From Paenibacillus sedimenti (lineage in GTDB: Bacteria > Bacillota > Bacilli > Paenibacillales > NBRC-103111), in contig NZ_JACVVD010000012.1 in NCBI RefSeq assembly GCF_014534655.1, positions 62,001 through 126,000 of the forward strand: DNA of 64,000 bases, in the 5' to 3' direction. A program made the position numbers and the translations under genes. Positions within the stretch are counted from its first letter, which is position 1, and each line of letters starts with the position of its first letter. Positions 43,232-51,559 of this stretch are shown here, piece after piece. The notes beneath the pieces were generated by a model. It was not told where the DNA came from, did not search any database, and worked only from the letters and a program-made list of their open reading frames with translations.

Positions 43232-43377
43232 GGGATCACCCTTGTGCTTTTTGCTTTAGGGTAACGTAAAAAACTACAAATGTCCATATTGATGTTCGTT
43301 CGATCCATATGCATGATTGCGCCCCTGAGCTATAGTGAAATGGAGGAAGCACAAGAACATATGGAGGAGTTGACCCC

Positions 43378-44676
43378 ATGTCCAAAATAACATTTTTAGG
43401 GGCAGGCAGCACCGTATTTGCCAAAAATGTACTCGGCGATTGTATGCTGACGCCAGCACTGCAGGGCTTTGAATTAGCGCTATTTGATATTGACCATGAG
43501 AGATTGAAAGATTCCGAGAATATGTTGAATAACATCAAGAAGACGAGCGGAAGCACCTGTGTAGTGAAAGCGTATACGGACCGGAAGGAAGCTCTGCGCG
43601 GGGCCAAATATGTGGTCAATGCAATCCAGGTTGGCGGCTATGATCCTTGTACGATTACCGATTTCGAAATTCCGAAAAAATACGGCCTGCGTCAAACGAT
43701 TGCGGACACCGTCGGTATCGGGGGGATTTTCCGCAACCTGCGTACCATTCCCGTAATGCTTGATTTTGCTGCGGACATTCGCGAAGTGTGCCCGGACGCA
43801 TGGTTCCTCAATTACACCAACCCGATGGCGGTATTGACCAATGTGATGAATACCTACGGAGGCGTTCGCACCGTTGGATTGTGCCATAGCGTGCAAGCCT
43901 GTATTCCGCACTTGTTTGATCACCTTGGCATCGACAAGGAAGGCGTGCAGGCCAAAATTGCCGGAATCAATCACATGGCATGGCTGCTTGAAGTAACCAA
44001 GGACGGCGTTGACTTGTATCCGGAGATTAAGAAACGGGCCGCCGAGAAGCAAAAGGAAAAGCATTGGGACATGGTCCGCTACGAAATGATGCTGAAATTC
44101 GGACACTATATCACGGAGTCCTCTGAACACAACGCCGAATACCATCCATATTTCATCAAACGGAATTATCCTGAGCTCATCGACCGCTTCAATATTCCAC
44201 TGGACGAATATCCGCGCCGCTGTGTTGAGCAGATCGCCCGTTGGGGTAAAATGCGCGACGATCTCGTGAACGATACGAATTTGACGCATAAGCGTTCTCA
44301 TGAATATGCTTCTTATATTTTCGAAGCGATGGAAACCGATGTTCCGTTCAAAATCGGCGGCAACGTCATGAACACCGGATTAATTACGAACTTGCCGCGT
44401 GAAGCTTGTGTCGAGGTACCTTGCCTGGTTGACCGCAATGGCGTCATTCCTACCTATGTAGGCGACCTGCCTCCGCAATGTGCGGCGCTCAACCGCACGA
44501 ACATCAATACGCAGCTGCTGACGATCGAAGCGGCGATTACGCGCAAACGCGAGCATATTTACCATGCGGCGATGCTCGATCCGCACACATCGGCTGAGCT
44601 CTCGATGGACGATATTATCGCAATGTGCGACGATCTTATCGAAGCACACGGCAAATGGCTGCCCGAGTATTACTAA
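43378..44676 (+). CDS. melA: GH4 alpha-galactosidase
   Basis: NAD+- and Mn2+-dependent glycosidase that cleaves alpha-galactosides such as melibiose or raffinose in the cytoplasm by an oxidation-elimination mechanism. It has 432 residues, normal for GH4. Seen: N-terminal NAD loop ITFLGAGSTVFAKNV at residues 3-17, VNAIQVGGYDPCTITDFEIP, the metal-binding Cys and His in VGLCHSVQACIPHL, and NHMAW. The LCHS context matches alpha-galactosidase more than alpha-glucosidase members. An AATGGAGG-type site precedes the ATG region. It is divergent from an AraC regulator. No transporter is linked. Confidence 0.93.
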   Translation: MSKITFLGAGSTVFAKNVLGDCMLTPALQGFELALFDIDHERLKDSENMLNNIKKTSGSTCVVKAYTDRKEALRGAKYVVNAIQVGGYDPCTITDFEIPKKYGLRQTIADTVGIGGIFRNLRTIPVMLDFAADIREVCPDAWFLNYTNPMAVLTNVMNTYGGVRTVGLCHSVQACIPHLFDHLGIDKEGVQAKIAGINHMAWLLEVTKDGVDLYPEIKKRAAEKQKEKHWDMVRYEMMLKFGHYITESSEHNAEYHPYFIKRNYPELIDRFNIPLDEYPRRCVEQIARWGKMRDDLVNDTNLTHKRSHEYASYIFEAMETDVPFKIGGNVMNTGLITNLPREACVEVPCLVDRNGVIPTYVGDLPPQCAALNRTNINTQLLTIEAAITRKREHIYHAAMLDPHTSAELSMDDIIAMCDDLIEAHGKWLPEYY

Positions 44677-44997
44677 GCAGCAAATAAAACCCCCGGTGAA
44701 AAGAGAATGAAATTTCATCGGGGGGTTTGCTTTGTCTGCTCAGCCGTTATAAATTATTCTCCGTTTTGTGTGATTTCTCACAGAATCTATCTGCCAATTT
44801 GTGTATGATAAGACAGGATTCAATGCGGTGGCCGCCAAGTTGACAGCAGTTCGTTCAAGTAAACCCTCTGATTTTTCTCAATATACCCGTTTTTAATAAC
44901 ATCCCGTATTAAGAAATACCTTCCCACATTCTCTTTCCGTTTTACATCCCATTCCCACATTTAGTCCGATTGATCAGTTGAAAAGGAGTAACTACAA
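44677..44997. other. Gene-free stretch
   Basis: About 320 bases hold a terminator at 44687-44729 (CCCCC-GGTGAAAT arms against ATTTCATCGGGGG, then TTT) for the GH4 gene. The rest is AT-rich with no credible frame. The promoter of the stalk-domain gene must be here but no clean -35/-10 pair is obvious to me. Confidence 0.5.
44687..44729 (+). terminator. Rho-independent terminator after the GH4 gene
   Basis: CCCCCGGTGAAA pairs with ATTTCATCGGGGGG, followed by TTTGC. Nearly perfect stem of about 12 bases. Confidence 0.85.
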
Positions 44998-46089
44998 ATG
45001 AAAATAAGTATGTTTAAGAAGCCGTTAAGCTTGTTGTTTAGCCTGCTGCTTTTATTTACCTTTGCTGTGCAAACAACTTTCGCTGCGCAAACTAACGTAA
45101 AAGTTATGTTAGATGGGAAGCAACTTCAATTTGAAGATGCTAAGCCTGTTATTGTCGATGGCAGTACCCTCGTACCGTTCCGGAAATTGTTTGAAACCTT
45201 AGGGTTTCAAGTGAAATGGGAAGACTCGGGGGATGTGCAGCATGCGATCGGGACGAAGGACGGTCTCGTAATCGATCTTACGATCAACGGCACAAGCGCA
45301 ACAGTGAACGGCAGTGCGGTTTCATTGGAGGTGCCGGCGCAAATCATCGACGGCAGTACGATGGTTCCCCTGCGATTTGTAGCTGAAAACAGCGGTAAAG
45401 AAGTAACTTTTGCGAGTGAAAGCGACGCGTTTGTCATTTATATCGGTAAAAACGAAGCTGCTTGCAACCCGCCATCTGGCGGTGACTTTACTGCATATAT
45501 GAACATGATGAAGGCATTTGAAGAAGTGAAAAGCTATTCGTTCCAAGGCACGATGAATATGAAAACCAGTGATTCGGACACGGCGATGAAGATGGAAGGA
45601 GACGTCAATCTCCAACCGGAATTTGCCCAACACATCAAATCATCTATGCAAATGGCGGAGATGAATCTGGATCAAGAGATCATCATGATCAAAAATAAAG
45701 TTTATTTCAAAGACGCAACCACAGGGGCATGGACAGCTATGGATATCCCTTCCGACACCATGTCAGAGGAAATTTTGTCCCAATATTTCACATGCGAGAT
45801 GCTGGCGGCGATCAAAGATATCAAGGTTGATCCGAAAGGAAACGAGTTGATGGTTGACGTCAATTTTGACCCGCAAAAATACGATCAAATTGTGCTTAAC
45901 AACAGCTCCAGTTCCAAAACCGTTGCGCTTAAGCAGCAATATGTGATCGACGCCAAAACCAATTTGCCGAAATCAGTCGTCTTTACGATGGATTCGGAAG
46001 ATGAGAACGGAGCGTTAAGCATGCAGGCCGAGTATTCGTATACATTCGGTCCGGTTAAGCAGATTTTACCTCCGGCTGGCGTTAATTGA
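44998..46089 (+). CDS. Secreted protein with a copper amine oxidase N-terminal-like (stalk) domain
   Basis: A 363-residue exported protein. The signal peptide covers residues ~1-30 (LLFSLLLLFTFAVQTTFAAQ). Residues ~33-150 form a stalk domain with two copies of the LVPFRKLFETLGF / MVPLRFVAENSG motif typical of Paenibacillus surface proteins. The C-terminal ~200 residues resemble a lipoprotein-like beta domain with MKTSDSDTAMKMEGDVNLQPEF. There is no lipobox or sortase signal, so it is probably released or wall-associated through charge. AAAGGAG lies about ten bases before the ATG. Monocistronic, with a terminator on each side. Confidence 0.85.
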   Translation: MKISMFKKPLSLLFSLLLLFTFAVQTTFAAQTNVKVMLDGKQLQFEDAKPVIVDGSTLVPFRKLFETLGFQVKWEDSGDVQHAIGTKDGLVIDLTINGTSATVNGSAVSLEVPAQIIDGSTMVPLRFVAENSGKEVTFASESDAFVIYIGKNEAACNPPSGGDFTAYMNMMKAFEEVKSYSFQGTMNMKTSDSDTAMKMEGDVNLQPEFAQHIKSSMQMAEMNLDQEIIMIKNKVYFKDATTGAWTAMDIPSDTMSEEILSQYFTCEMLAAIKDIKVDPKGNELMVDVNFDPQKYDQIVLNNSSSSKTVALKQQYVIDAKTNLPKSVVFTMDSEDENGALSMQAEYSYTFGPVKQILPPAGVN

Positions 46090-46110
46090 TAATAGGACGA
46101 AAAAGTAAAG

Positions 46111-46152
46111 GGGCTTTCCACGGGTCAAATTAACCCGGTGGAGAGCCCTTTT
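46111..46152 (+). terminator. Rho-independent terminator
   Basis: GGGCT-TCCAC-GGGT arms (46111-46125) pair with ACCC-GTGGA-AGCCC (46133-46147), followed by TTTT. Confidence 0.9.
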
Positions 46153-46185
46153 CATTTGAGGGTGATATCTCATTGTTTGAATGAA

Positions 46186-46503
46186 TTATCCGCCAAAGGC
46201 GTTACGGAACGCATGGTTCAGCACAGACAGTTCGACGTTCCATATGGGTGCAATTTCGGGACCGACATTCTCATCGAACCAATCCGCAAGCGCTTTACGA
46301 TTGCTGCCGTTTTCGACAATGAAAGGGAGGTTCAACATCACCTTTTTCACATAAATCTCTTCAGCTTGGGCTATTTGCTCAGGTGAGACCCATACTTTTA
46401 AACGTTTAACGGTACGATACAACTCCTTGGTGCAGGCACGGCGAATCCCGCGTGCACTTGGGTACTGTTGTTTATGCTTTTCGTTCGTTTGATTGTTCAC
46501 CAT
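46186..46503 (-). CDS. Hypothetical protein, ~105 residues
   Basis: Soluble protein with a basic N-terminal part (KHKQQYPSARGIRRACTKELYRT) and a C-terminal part predicted helical with conserved-looking acidic and aromatic residues (WFDENVGPEIAPIWNVE). A GTG at 46515 lies one base after AAGGAG and is too close. ATG 46503, 13 bases away, is chosen, with GTG 46500 as an alternative. No domain is recognised. It lies convergent with the stalk-domain gene and behind a run of hairpins. Confidence 0.55.
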   Translation of the reverse strand: MVNNQTNEKHKQQYPSARGIRRACTKELYRTVKRLKVWVSPEQIAQAEEIYVKKVMLNLPFIVENGSNRKALADWFDENVGPEIAPIWNVELSVLNHAFRNAFGG

Positions 46504-46525
46504 GGAAGCTTCCACGCTCCTTAGA

Positions 46526-46580
46526 GTTTTGCGTTAGCAAAACCAGCTTCGTAAGCATACGCTTTATGCTATGTGTATGC
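46526..46580. repeat. Triple hairpin palindromic element
   Basis: Three adjacent small hairpins: GTTTTGC/GCAAAAC (46526-46543), GCTT/AAGC (46546-46556) and GCATAC/GTATGC (46555-46580). It looks like a REP-type extragenic palindrome. The tight spacing argues against a simple terminator. Confidence 0.5.
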
Positions 46581-46643
46581 ATGGAGAGAGCGTATAGCCA
46601 CTGGAGACATGTGCCGGGGTGCGCCCAAGTTCATTGCGCAAAT

Positions 46644-47090
46644 CTAATCTACTACGATATAGCCGATCATAGGGCCCCCATGCGCAATGTCGGGATGTGT
46701 CATACAAATAAGGCGGTATATGCCTTCTTGCTCGGGAGTAAAGGTGATGACGGTTTCTTTCCCTTTCTTGACTTCACCGCTGATATTCAGTCCTTCGATC
46801 AAAAAGGGATGGCTTTCACCGTTCACGCCGTAGATGCTGAGTTTGACCTTCTCCCCCTTATTCACAACGATGGTACCAGGGTCCCAGCGGTAAGCTTCAA
46901 TCGTCTTCCCATCGCTGGTCGTCGATTTGAATTCGCCCGTAACCATGTGGAACGTTCTCAAGGCAGTCGGCTCAGCAAGCGTAGGAATGATGCGCTCGCG
47001 GTTTAAATACAGCAAGCTGGAGAGGATCAACAGCAGCGCTAAGGCAGCAAGAACAAGATGTGTACGTTTAATAACAATAATTCGGGACAT
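46644..47090 (-). CDS. Membrane-anchored cupredoxin-domain protein
   Basis: A 148-residue protein with an N-terminal anchor at about residues 9-30 (HLVLAALALLLILSSLLYL) and an extracellular cupredoxin domain. Expected copper ligands are present: His in GESHPFLIEG, Cys and His in RLICMTHPD, and a Met in HGGPM. A one-electron carrier or copper-binding role at the outside of the membrane is plausible. The HPP gene downstream is in the same direction but separated by a gap, so the link is weak. Confidence 0.85.
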   Translation of the reverse strand: MSRIIVIKRTHLVLAALALLLILSSLLYLNRERIIPTLAEPTALRTFHMVTGEFKSTTSDGKTIEAYRWDPGTIVVNKGEKVKLSIYGVNGESHPFLIEGLNISGEVKKGKETVITFTPEQEGIYRLICMTHPDIAHGGPMIGYIVVD

Positions 47091-47157
47091 GGCTGGTCCG
47101 CCTCCTGTACAAGGTTCTTGTACATCTTATGCAGAGGCTTGTCAGCGCATGATTAAG

Positions 47158-47628
47158 TTACCACCACTTCGTGGGATAGGATACCTTTGTGGCCCTGTGG
47201 TAGCCCAGCGCCACGAGTACGAGCAGCACTGCGCCAAGCAGCACCGGCGTGAACAGAAAGCTCCACTTCGCGCCGGCGAGCATCACGAGCAGCGGGTCTG
47301 CGCCGGCAGGCGGGTGCAGTGTGCGCGTCGCAAGCATGAGCACAATCGCAGCGCCGACGGCGAGCGCCAGGCTCCACGCGTGCACGCCGAAGGCGGTCAA
47401 AGTGCACAGCCCGACGAGCGTGCTGAGCACGTGGCCGCCGATGACGCTGCGCGGTTGTGCGAGCGGGCTTTGCGGCAGCGCAAAGGCGATGACGCAGGTA
47501 GCGCCGAACGGCGCCATCAGCAGTGAGATCCCGGCGGTATCGCCGAGCAAGCTGCAGGCAAGTATGGCCAGGAAGCCGCCTGCACCCGGCAGCAATATGC
47601 TGAGGAAAGATTTCAGTTTAGGATTCAT
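47158..47628 (-). CDS. HPP-family membrane protein
   Basis: A 156-residue protein with four predicted membrane helices and the family signature RTLHPPAGADPLLV, which contains the HPP motif. HPP proteins are linked to nitrite transport in plants and cyanobacteria. The role in Bacillota is unclear. ATG 47628 is eight bases after AAGGAG. A GTG at 47637 lies inside that site. Unusually GC-rich relative to the surroundings. It is divergent from a LysR gene, which might control it. Confidence 0.85.
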   Translation of the reverse strand: MNPKLKSFLSILLPGAGGFLAILACSLLGDTAGISLLMAPFGATCVIAFALPQSPLAQPRSVIGGHVLSTLVGLCTLTAFGVHAWSLALAVGAAIVLMLATRTLHPPAGADPLLVMLAGAKWSFLFTPVLLGAVLLVLVALGYHRATKVSYPTKWW

Positions 47629-47744
47629 TCCAACCACTCCTTCTTTTCTAATTCTGAACCTGATGATATCATGGGTTTATATATTTGAATAACGAATGAT
47701 TTCGATATTTAATATTTGTAAACTCGATAGGTGGGTGACAAGAC

Positions 47745-48647
47745 ATGATTGAACACATGGATGGGCGAAGCATGAAAACCTTCGTGACCGTTATGGAGGA
47801 GCGAAGCTTCAGTAAAGCAGCTTTGAAACTTGGCTACGTGCAATCAACCGTTACGATGCATATTTCTCAATTGGAACAAATGCTGGGCAAACCCTTATTC
47901 CGGCGCTTGCCCCGAGGCGTTGAGCTTACAGAAGCGGGCAAGGAAGTAGTGCCGTTCGCCTACCGCTTCCTGAGTCTTGGCGAATCGCTCCAAGACAAGC
48001 TAAACGGGCTTGACGAGCCCAAAGGGATCGTTCGCTTGAGGGCTCTCGAATCGTTTTGCGTACCGCATATGCCGAAGCTGCTGCCGGCGATCTTTGAACG
48101 ATATCCGCAAATTCAGTTGAATCTCGAAACAGGGTTTCAACGCGATATTACCCAAGAAGTCACGGCTTACCGCGTAGATTTGGGCATTGTTCCACGCAAT
48201 CCGCAAGCGCGAAATCTCGAATTCGTACCGCTCATCGAGGATAAGCTTATTTGGATCGGTTCTCCCGAGCTTGTCCGCAAGCTGGAGAAGGAAGGCTGGG
48301 GCACGGCTGCAAATACCAAAGTCATCGGCTTCGGCGGCCGTTGCATTTACCAAACGATGGCCGGGCAGCAGCTCGCCGAAAAGGGAATATCCGCTTTCGC
48401 CTCCCTTGAATTCGATAGCTCCGAGATGATTAAGCAGACAGTCATCTGTGGAATGGGCTTGGCATTACTCCCATTAACAGCAGTGGAAAAGGAGTTAAGA
48501 GAAGGTAAACTGGCACAGCTTGCATCAGAGCAACCTGTTCCGCTGGAACACGGACTCATCCATATGAAAGGTAAGGATTTAAGCGCTCCGGTACGAGCTT
48601 GCAAAGAGCGGATTATATCCTTCTTTTTGAAGCACAAACGTAAGTAG
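47745..48647 (+). CDS. LysR-family transcriptional regulator
   Basis: A 300-residue LTTR with helix-turn-helix FVTVMEERSFSKAALKLGYVQSTVTMHISQLEQML at residues ~10-45 and effector domain beginning GIVRLRALESFCVPHMPKL. It is divergent from the HPP gene across ~115 bases, the usual arrangement for an LTTR and its target. An AT-rich segment near 47670-47720 contains repeated ATT/AAT half-sites. The inducer is unknown. The DedA gene downstream has its own ribosome binding site 80 bases away. Confidence 0.9.
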   Translation: MIEHMDGRSMKTFVTVMEERSFSKAALKLGYVQSTVTMHISQLEQMLGKPLFRRLPRGVELTEAGKEVVPFAYRFLSLGESLQDKLNGLDEPKGIVRLRALESFCVPHMPKLLPAIFERYPQIQLNLETGFQRDITQEVTAYRVDLGIVPRNPQARNLEFVPLIEDKLIWIGSPELVRKLEKEGWGTAANTKVIGFGGRCIYQTMAGQQLAEKGISAFASLEFDSSEMIKQTVICGMGLALLPLTAVEKELREGKLAQLASEQPVPLEHGLIHMKGKDLSAPVRACKERIISFFLKHKRK

Positions 48648-48728
48648 AAACTAGTTGAGAAGAGCAAGTCTATGGTAAAATGTCATATAGACAAGATATG
48701 GATAATTTTGTGGAGAGAGGGCTAATGA

Positions 48729-49334
48729 ATGAGTGAATTGATTCACAGTGTATTAGTGTATTTGGAAGGGCTTGGATACTGGGGTATTTTCATAGGATTA
48801 ATGCTCGAGGTCATTCCCAATGAGCTTTTGCTGGCCTATGCGGGCTACCTGGTATCAAAAGGTGAAATTAACTTTATCGGTGCCATCGTTTGCGCTGTAG
48901 TCGGCGGAACATTAGCACAAGTCGTGCTTTACTGGATCGGTCGATACGGCGGCAGACCTTTTCTGGAAAAGTACGGCAAATATTTGCTGATCAGCAAACA
49001 CCATATTGATGTTGCTGAAGCCTGGTTTAACCGTTATGGTACAGGAATGATTTTCACGGCTCGCTTCATTCCGATTGTTCGTCATGCGATCTCGCTTCCC
49101 GGCGGTATGGCCAAAATGCCTTTAGGCAAATTCACGCTCTATACAGGTCTTGCTCTCATTCCTTATTCATTCTTGTACGTATATCTCGGCATGGTGCTCA
49201 AAGATAACTGGGAGACTATAGACGAGGTTGCCGGTCCTTACATTAAACCGTTGATTATCGCAGCCTTGACGCTGACGATTCTATACGTAGCCTATCAATT
49301 TTACGTGAAAAGAAGAACGAAATTACAGAAATAA
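48729..49334 (+). CDS. DedA/SNARE-associated family membrane protein
   Basis: A 201-residue DedA protein, now regarded as a lipid flippase-type family. Membrane segments flank the conserved region EVIPNELLLAYAGYLVSKG, and RFIPIVRHAISLPGGMAKMPLGKF is the characteristic Arg/Pro/Gly motif. GGAGAGAGGG precedes the ATG by about eight bases. B. subtilis homologues translocate phosphatidylglycerol or undecaprenyl phosphate. Which of these applies here is not told by sequence. Confidence 0.92.
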   Translation: MSELIHSVLVYLEGLGYWGIFIGLMLEVIPNELLLAYAGYLVSKGEINFIGAIVCAVVGGTLAQVVLYWIGRYGGRPFLEKYGKYLLISKHHIDVAEAWFNRYGTGMIFTARFIPIVRHAISLPGGMAKMPLGKFTLYTGLALIPYSFLYVYLGMVLKDNWETIDEVAGPYIKPLIIAALTLTILYVAYQFYVKRRTKLQK

Positions 49335-49417
49335 GCCCAGATCAATTTGGAGCTTTTGCCTGTATTTGCTACAATAATACTAGGAATTAACTTATACATA
49401 TTGGAGGTTGGAGACTG

Positions 49418-49984
49418 ATGAGTACGAATCTTGCAAACAAGCTGCGTACCGGCTTGAAACCGCAGCAGTTCATTGATGGCATGACCAAGAACCAAGAACA
49501 ATTTCTCGGCTATTACAACGGGTTCGAATGGGCGAATGAAGAGGACCAAGAGTTCTTCGAATCGCTGAACAATCGCGACGATCTGCGCTGCCTCATCGTA
49601 GCGGCAGATTGGTGCGGAGACGTTGTTCGTAACGTACCGGTCGTATTCAAGGCGCTGGAGAACAGCGGCATTCCTGTGGAAGTGCTTATCATCGAGGAAA
49701 ATTACGATGTCATCGACCAGTTTCTGACCGGCGGCGGAAGAGGGATTCCCAAAGTGATCTTCACCGATACAGGCGGTTTTGTCTTAGGCCATTGGGGTCC
49801 TCGCCCGGCGCATGTACAAGCGGTTATGACCCAGTTCAAAAAAGAGAACCCGGATCGTGAAGCGCCGGATTACAACGAGAAAATCCAAGTGGCCAGAGCT
49901 GAAATGGGCCGCCAATATGGCGAAGGCAACGGCTATCATCCCGTTATCGTCAAAGAACTTCGTGAGCTAATCTCTACTTTCTAA
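49418..49984 (+). CDS. Thioredoxin-fold protein with one active-site cysteine
   Basis: A 188-residue protein of the Thioredoxin_9-type family. The fold landmarks are CLIVAADWCGDVVRN, a cis-Pro loop in RGIPKVIFTD and a C-terminal helical extension. The canonical CxxC is replaced by CGDVV: only one active-site Cys remains, so it cannot do normal dithiol exchange. A monothiol reductase, a bacilliredoxin-like function or a chaperone role is possible. TTGGAGG precedes the start. It is followed by a metallo-hydrolase gene 36 bases downstream. Confidence 0.82.
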   Translation: MSTNLANKLRTGLKPQQFIDGMTKNQEQFLGYYNGFEWANEEDQEFFESLNNRDDLRCLIVAADWCGDVVRNVPVVFKALENSGIPVEVLIIEENYDVIDQFLTGGGRGIPKVIFTDTGGFVLGHWGPRPAHVQAVMTQFKKENPDREAPDYNEKIQVARAEMGRQYGEGNGYHPVIVKELRELISTF

Positions 49985-50020
49985 ATTCAACTAAGCGCAA
50001 AAGATTGAGAGCGAATCGTT

Positions 50021-50644
50021 ATGATAAAAATAGATTCTTTTCCATTAGGGCCGTTGAGCACGAATGCGTACTTGCTTTCGGATCCGGACACCAAGAAGGG
50101 CATTATTATCGATCCGGGCATGAACCCGCAGCCGCTGATCAAAAAGATTGCCGATCTGCATATTGAGGCGATTCTGCTGACGCATGCGCACTTCGACCAT
50201 ATCGGCGGCGTGGATCAAATCCGCAAGCTCAAAGGCTGCCCGGTTTACATCCACGATCTGGAGGCGGATTGGCTGACCAATCCGAAGAAGAACGGCTCTG
50301 CGCGCTGGCCGGAGCTGGGTGCCGCCATTGAAACGGAGCCCGCGGAATATGCGCTGGACGAAGGACAAGCGCTTGAATTCCTCGGGATTCGGCTGCAGGT
50401 GTTCCACACTCCCGGTCATTCTCCGGGGAGCGTGAGCTTCTTGTACGACAATCACCTGTTCAGCGGCGACGTATTGTTTAAGCTTTCGGTAGGTCGAACC
50501 GACCTGCCGGGCGGCGATTCGAATGCGCTGCTCGATTCGATTCAAGAGAAGCTGTTCGTTCTGGACGATGACGTGATCGTTTATCCCGGACACGGCGCTA
50601 AGACGACGATTGGCTTCGAAAGAGACAACAATCCATATGTTTAA
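50021..50644 (+). CDS. MBL-fold metallo-hydrolase, glyoxalase II-like
   Basis: A 207-residue metallo-beta-lactamase-fold enzyme with the binuclear metal motif THAHFDHIGG near residues 54-63, then HTPGHSPGSVSF, SGDVLF and YPGHGAKT supplying the later His and Asp ligands. It resembles YqgX/hydroxyacylglutathione hydrolase-like enzymes. Bacillota use bacillithiol, so a bacillithiol thioester is a plausible substrate. No strong ribosome binding site is visible, which suggests coupling with the upstream thioredoxin-like gene. Confidence 0.92.
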   Translation: MIKIDSFPLGPLSTNAYLLSDPDTKKGIIIDPGMNPQPLIKKIADLHIEAILLTHAHFDHIGGVDQIRKLKGCPVYIHDLEADWLTNPKKNGSARWPELGAAIETEPAEYALDEGQALEFLGIRLQVFHTPGHSPGSVSFLYDNHLFSGDVLFKLSVGRTDLPGGDSNALLDSIQEKLFVLDDDVIVYPGHGAKTTIGFERDNNPYV

Positions 50645-50651
50645 AAGGAAG

Positions 50652-50681
50652 GGCTGCCCGATTCGTCGGACAGCCTTTTTT
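50652..50681 (+). terminator. Rho-independent terminator
   Basis: GGCTGCCCGA (50652-50661) pairs with TCGGACAGCC (50666-50675) with one mismatch, followed by TTTTTT. Confidence 0.9.
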
Positions 50682-50855
50682 GCTGGTAAGGGGATTAGTG
50701 GCTCGTTCGCCCATGACAGCCGACTATTTTTGGGTGATCTGGGTGTTTACCGTGTTCCGGATAGGTGCTCTCCCATAGACTGATGTTGTAAGTAATTCAC
50801 CTAACCATTAACGATAACTACAACTTCAGTTAAGGATTAAGGAGGTGCTTTTCCC

Positions 50856-51143
50856 ATGGAACAAATAAAACCAGGCTATGCTGCTCCAGTTTATCCGGCA
50901 CAACCAATGCCGGCACCAATGCCAATGCCAATGCCGATGCCAGCTCCAATCGTTCAAAAGCCAGTGCACAATGATATTCACCTGCATGCTTCTTACCAAC
51001 AAACGTCCGTCGTATTCCCTAAACCAGTCGCTGCAGCCCCTGTTGCTGCAGTACCTTGTAAACCTTACAGCTCAGCCGGAAGTATTCTCGTTCTTTTCAT
51101 TCTGCTGGTTATTATTACTCGCGGCTTTATTGCTAAATGCTAA
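50856..51143 (+). CDS. YjcZ-like small sporulation protein with a Pro/Met-rich extension
   Basis: A 95-residue protein. The C-terminal hydrophobic segment AGSILVLFILLVIITRGFI matches the YjcZ-type family of tiny membrane peptides seen in spore-formers. Ahead of it lies an atypical ~70-residue part with a Pro/Met/Ala repeat (PMPAPMPMPMPMPAPI) and an HLHAS stretch. AAGGAGG precedes the ATG. It probably acts in spore coat or cortex formation, by family association. CATAGACT near 50775 resembles a mother-cell sigma -10 box, but only weakly. Confidence 0.7.
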   Translation: MEQIKPGYAAPVYPAQPMPAPMPMPMPMPAPIVQKPVHNDIHLHASYQQTSVVFPKPVAAAPVAAVPCKPYSSAGSILVLFILLVIITRGFIAKC

Positions 51144-51481
51144 TAAACTGAGCAAAAACAATCCGGAAATTTAACGCTCTCATGAATAGTACAAATTGAA
51201 ATGGAACATAATACTTTTCGGCGGTGAACCAAGAGAGGTGTCGTGTCGCAGATCAGCAAACGATATAATACCAGGGAAGTTGTTGTTGAATCTATATAGA
51301 AGCGAGGAGATGTGCCGCAGAGTTATTAATGTAGTATATGTACTGCAATAATACGATGAGGTCGTGACCAAGCTAATAAGATTCAAGGCAAATGTACCCA
51401 CTACTCATTCACCGCTGAAGGACTCCGAAAGGGGTCCTCCTTTTTTTATTTTATTACTTGGTTGGTTTTGGTTTGGGTGTC
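51144..51481. other. Gene-free stretch ending in a terminator
   Basis: The plus strand has no credible gene, and a 73-codon minus frame lacks a ribosome binding site. It ends in a terminator-like hairpin at 51419-51436. It could be the 3' untranslated region of the YjcZ-like gene or hold a small RNA. I find no known riboswitch motif. Confidence 0.4.
51419..51450 (+). terminator. Rho-independent terminator
   Basis: AGGACTCC pairs with GGGGTCCT across a GAAA loop, with one wobble, followed by CC and a long T-run. Confidence 0.85.
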
Positions 51482-51543
51482 TTGACAGAGAAGGGGTCCA
51501 ATTTTATAATTTAAACAAACGTTTAATTTAAACAAGTGTTTAA
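51482..51543 (+). promoter_or_regulatory. Consensus promoter with two tandem TetR-type operators
   Basis: TTGACA (51482-51487), a 17-base spacer and TATAAT (51505-51510) are a perfect SigA promoter. TTTAAACAAACGTTTAA (51510-51526) and TTTAAACAAGTGTTTAA (51527-51543) are adjacent copies of a 17-base inverted repeat covering the start site. The TetR gene two positions downstream is the obvious repressor. Confidence 0.8.
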
Positions 51544-51559
51544 TGAGGAGTGGTATTTT

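Noticed and set aside
46452-47526. Long plus-strand frames (184 and 199 codons) opposite the cupredoxin and HPP genes
   Set aside because: They lie antisense to genes with clear copper-ligand and HPP motifs. Their Arg-, Gln- and His-rich translations are typical of GC-rich shadow frames.
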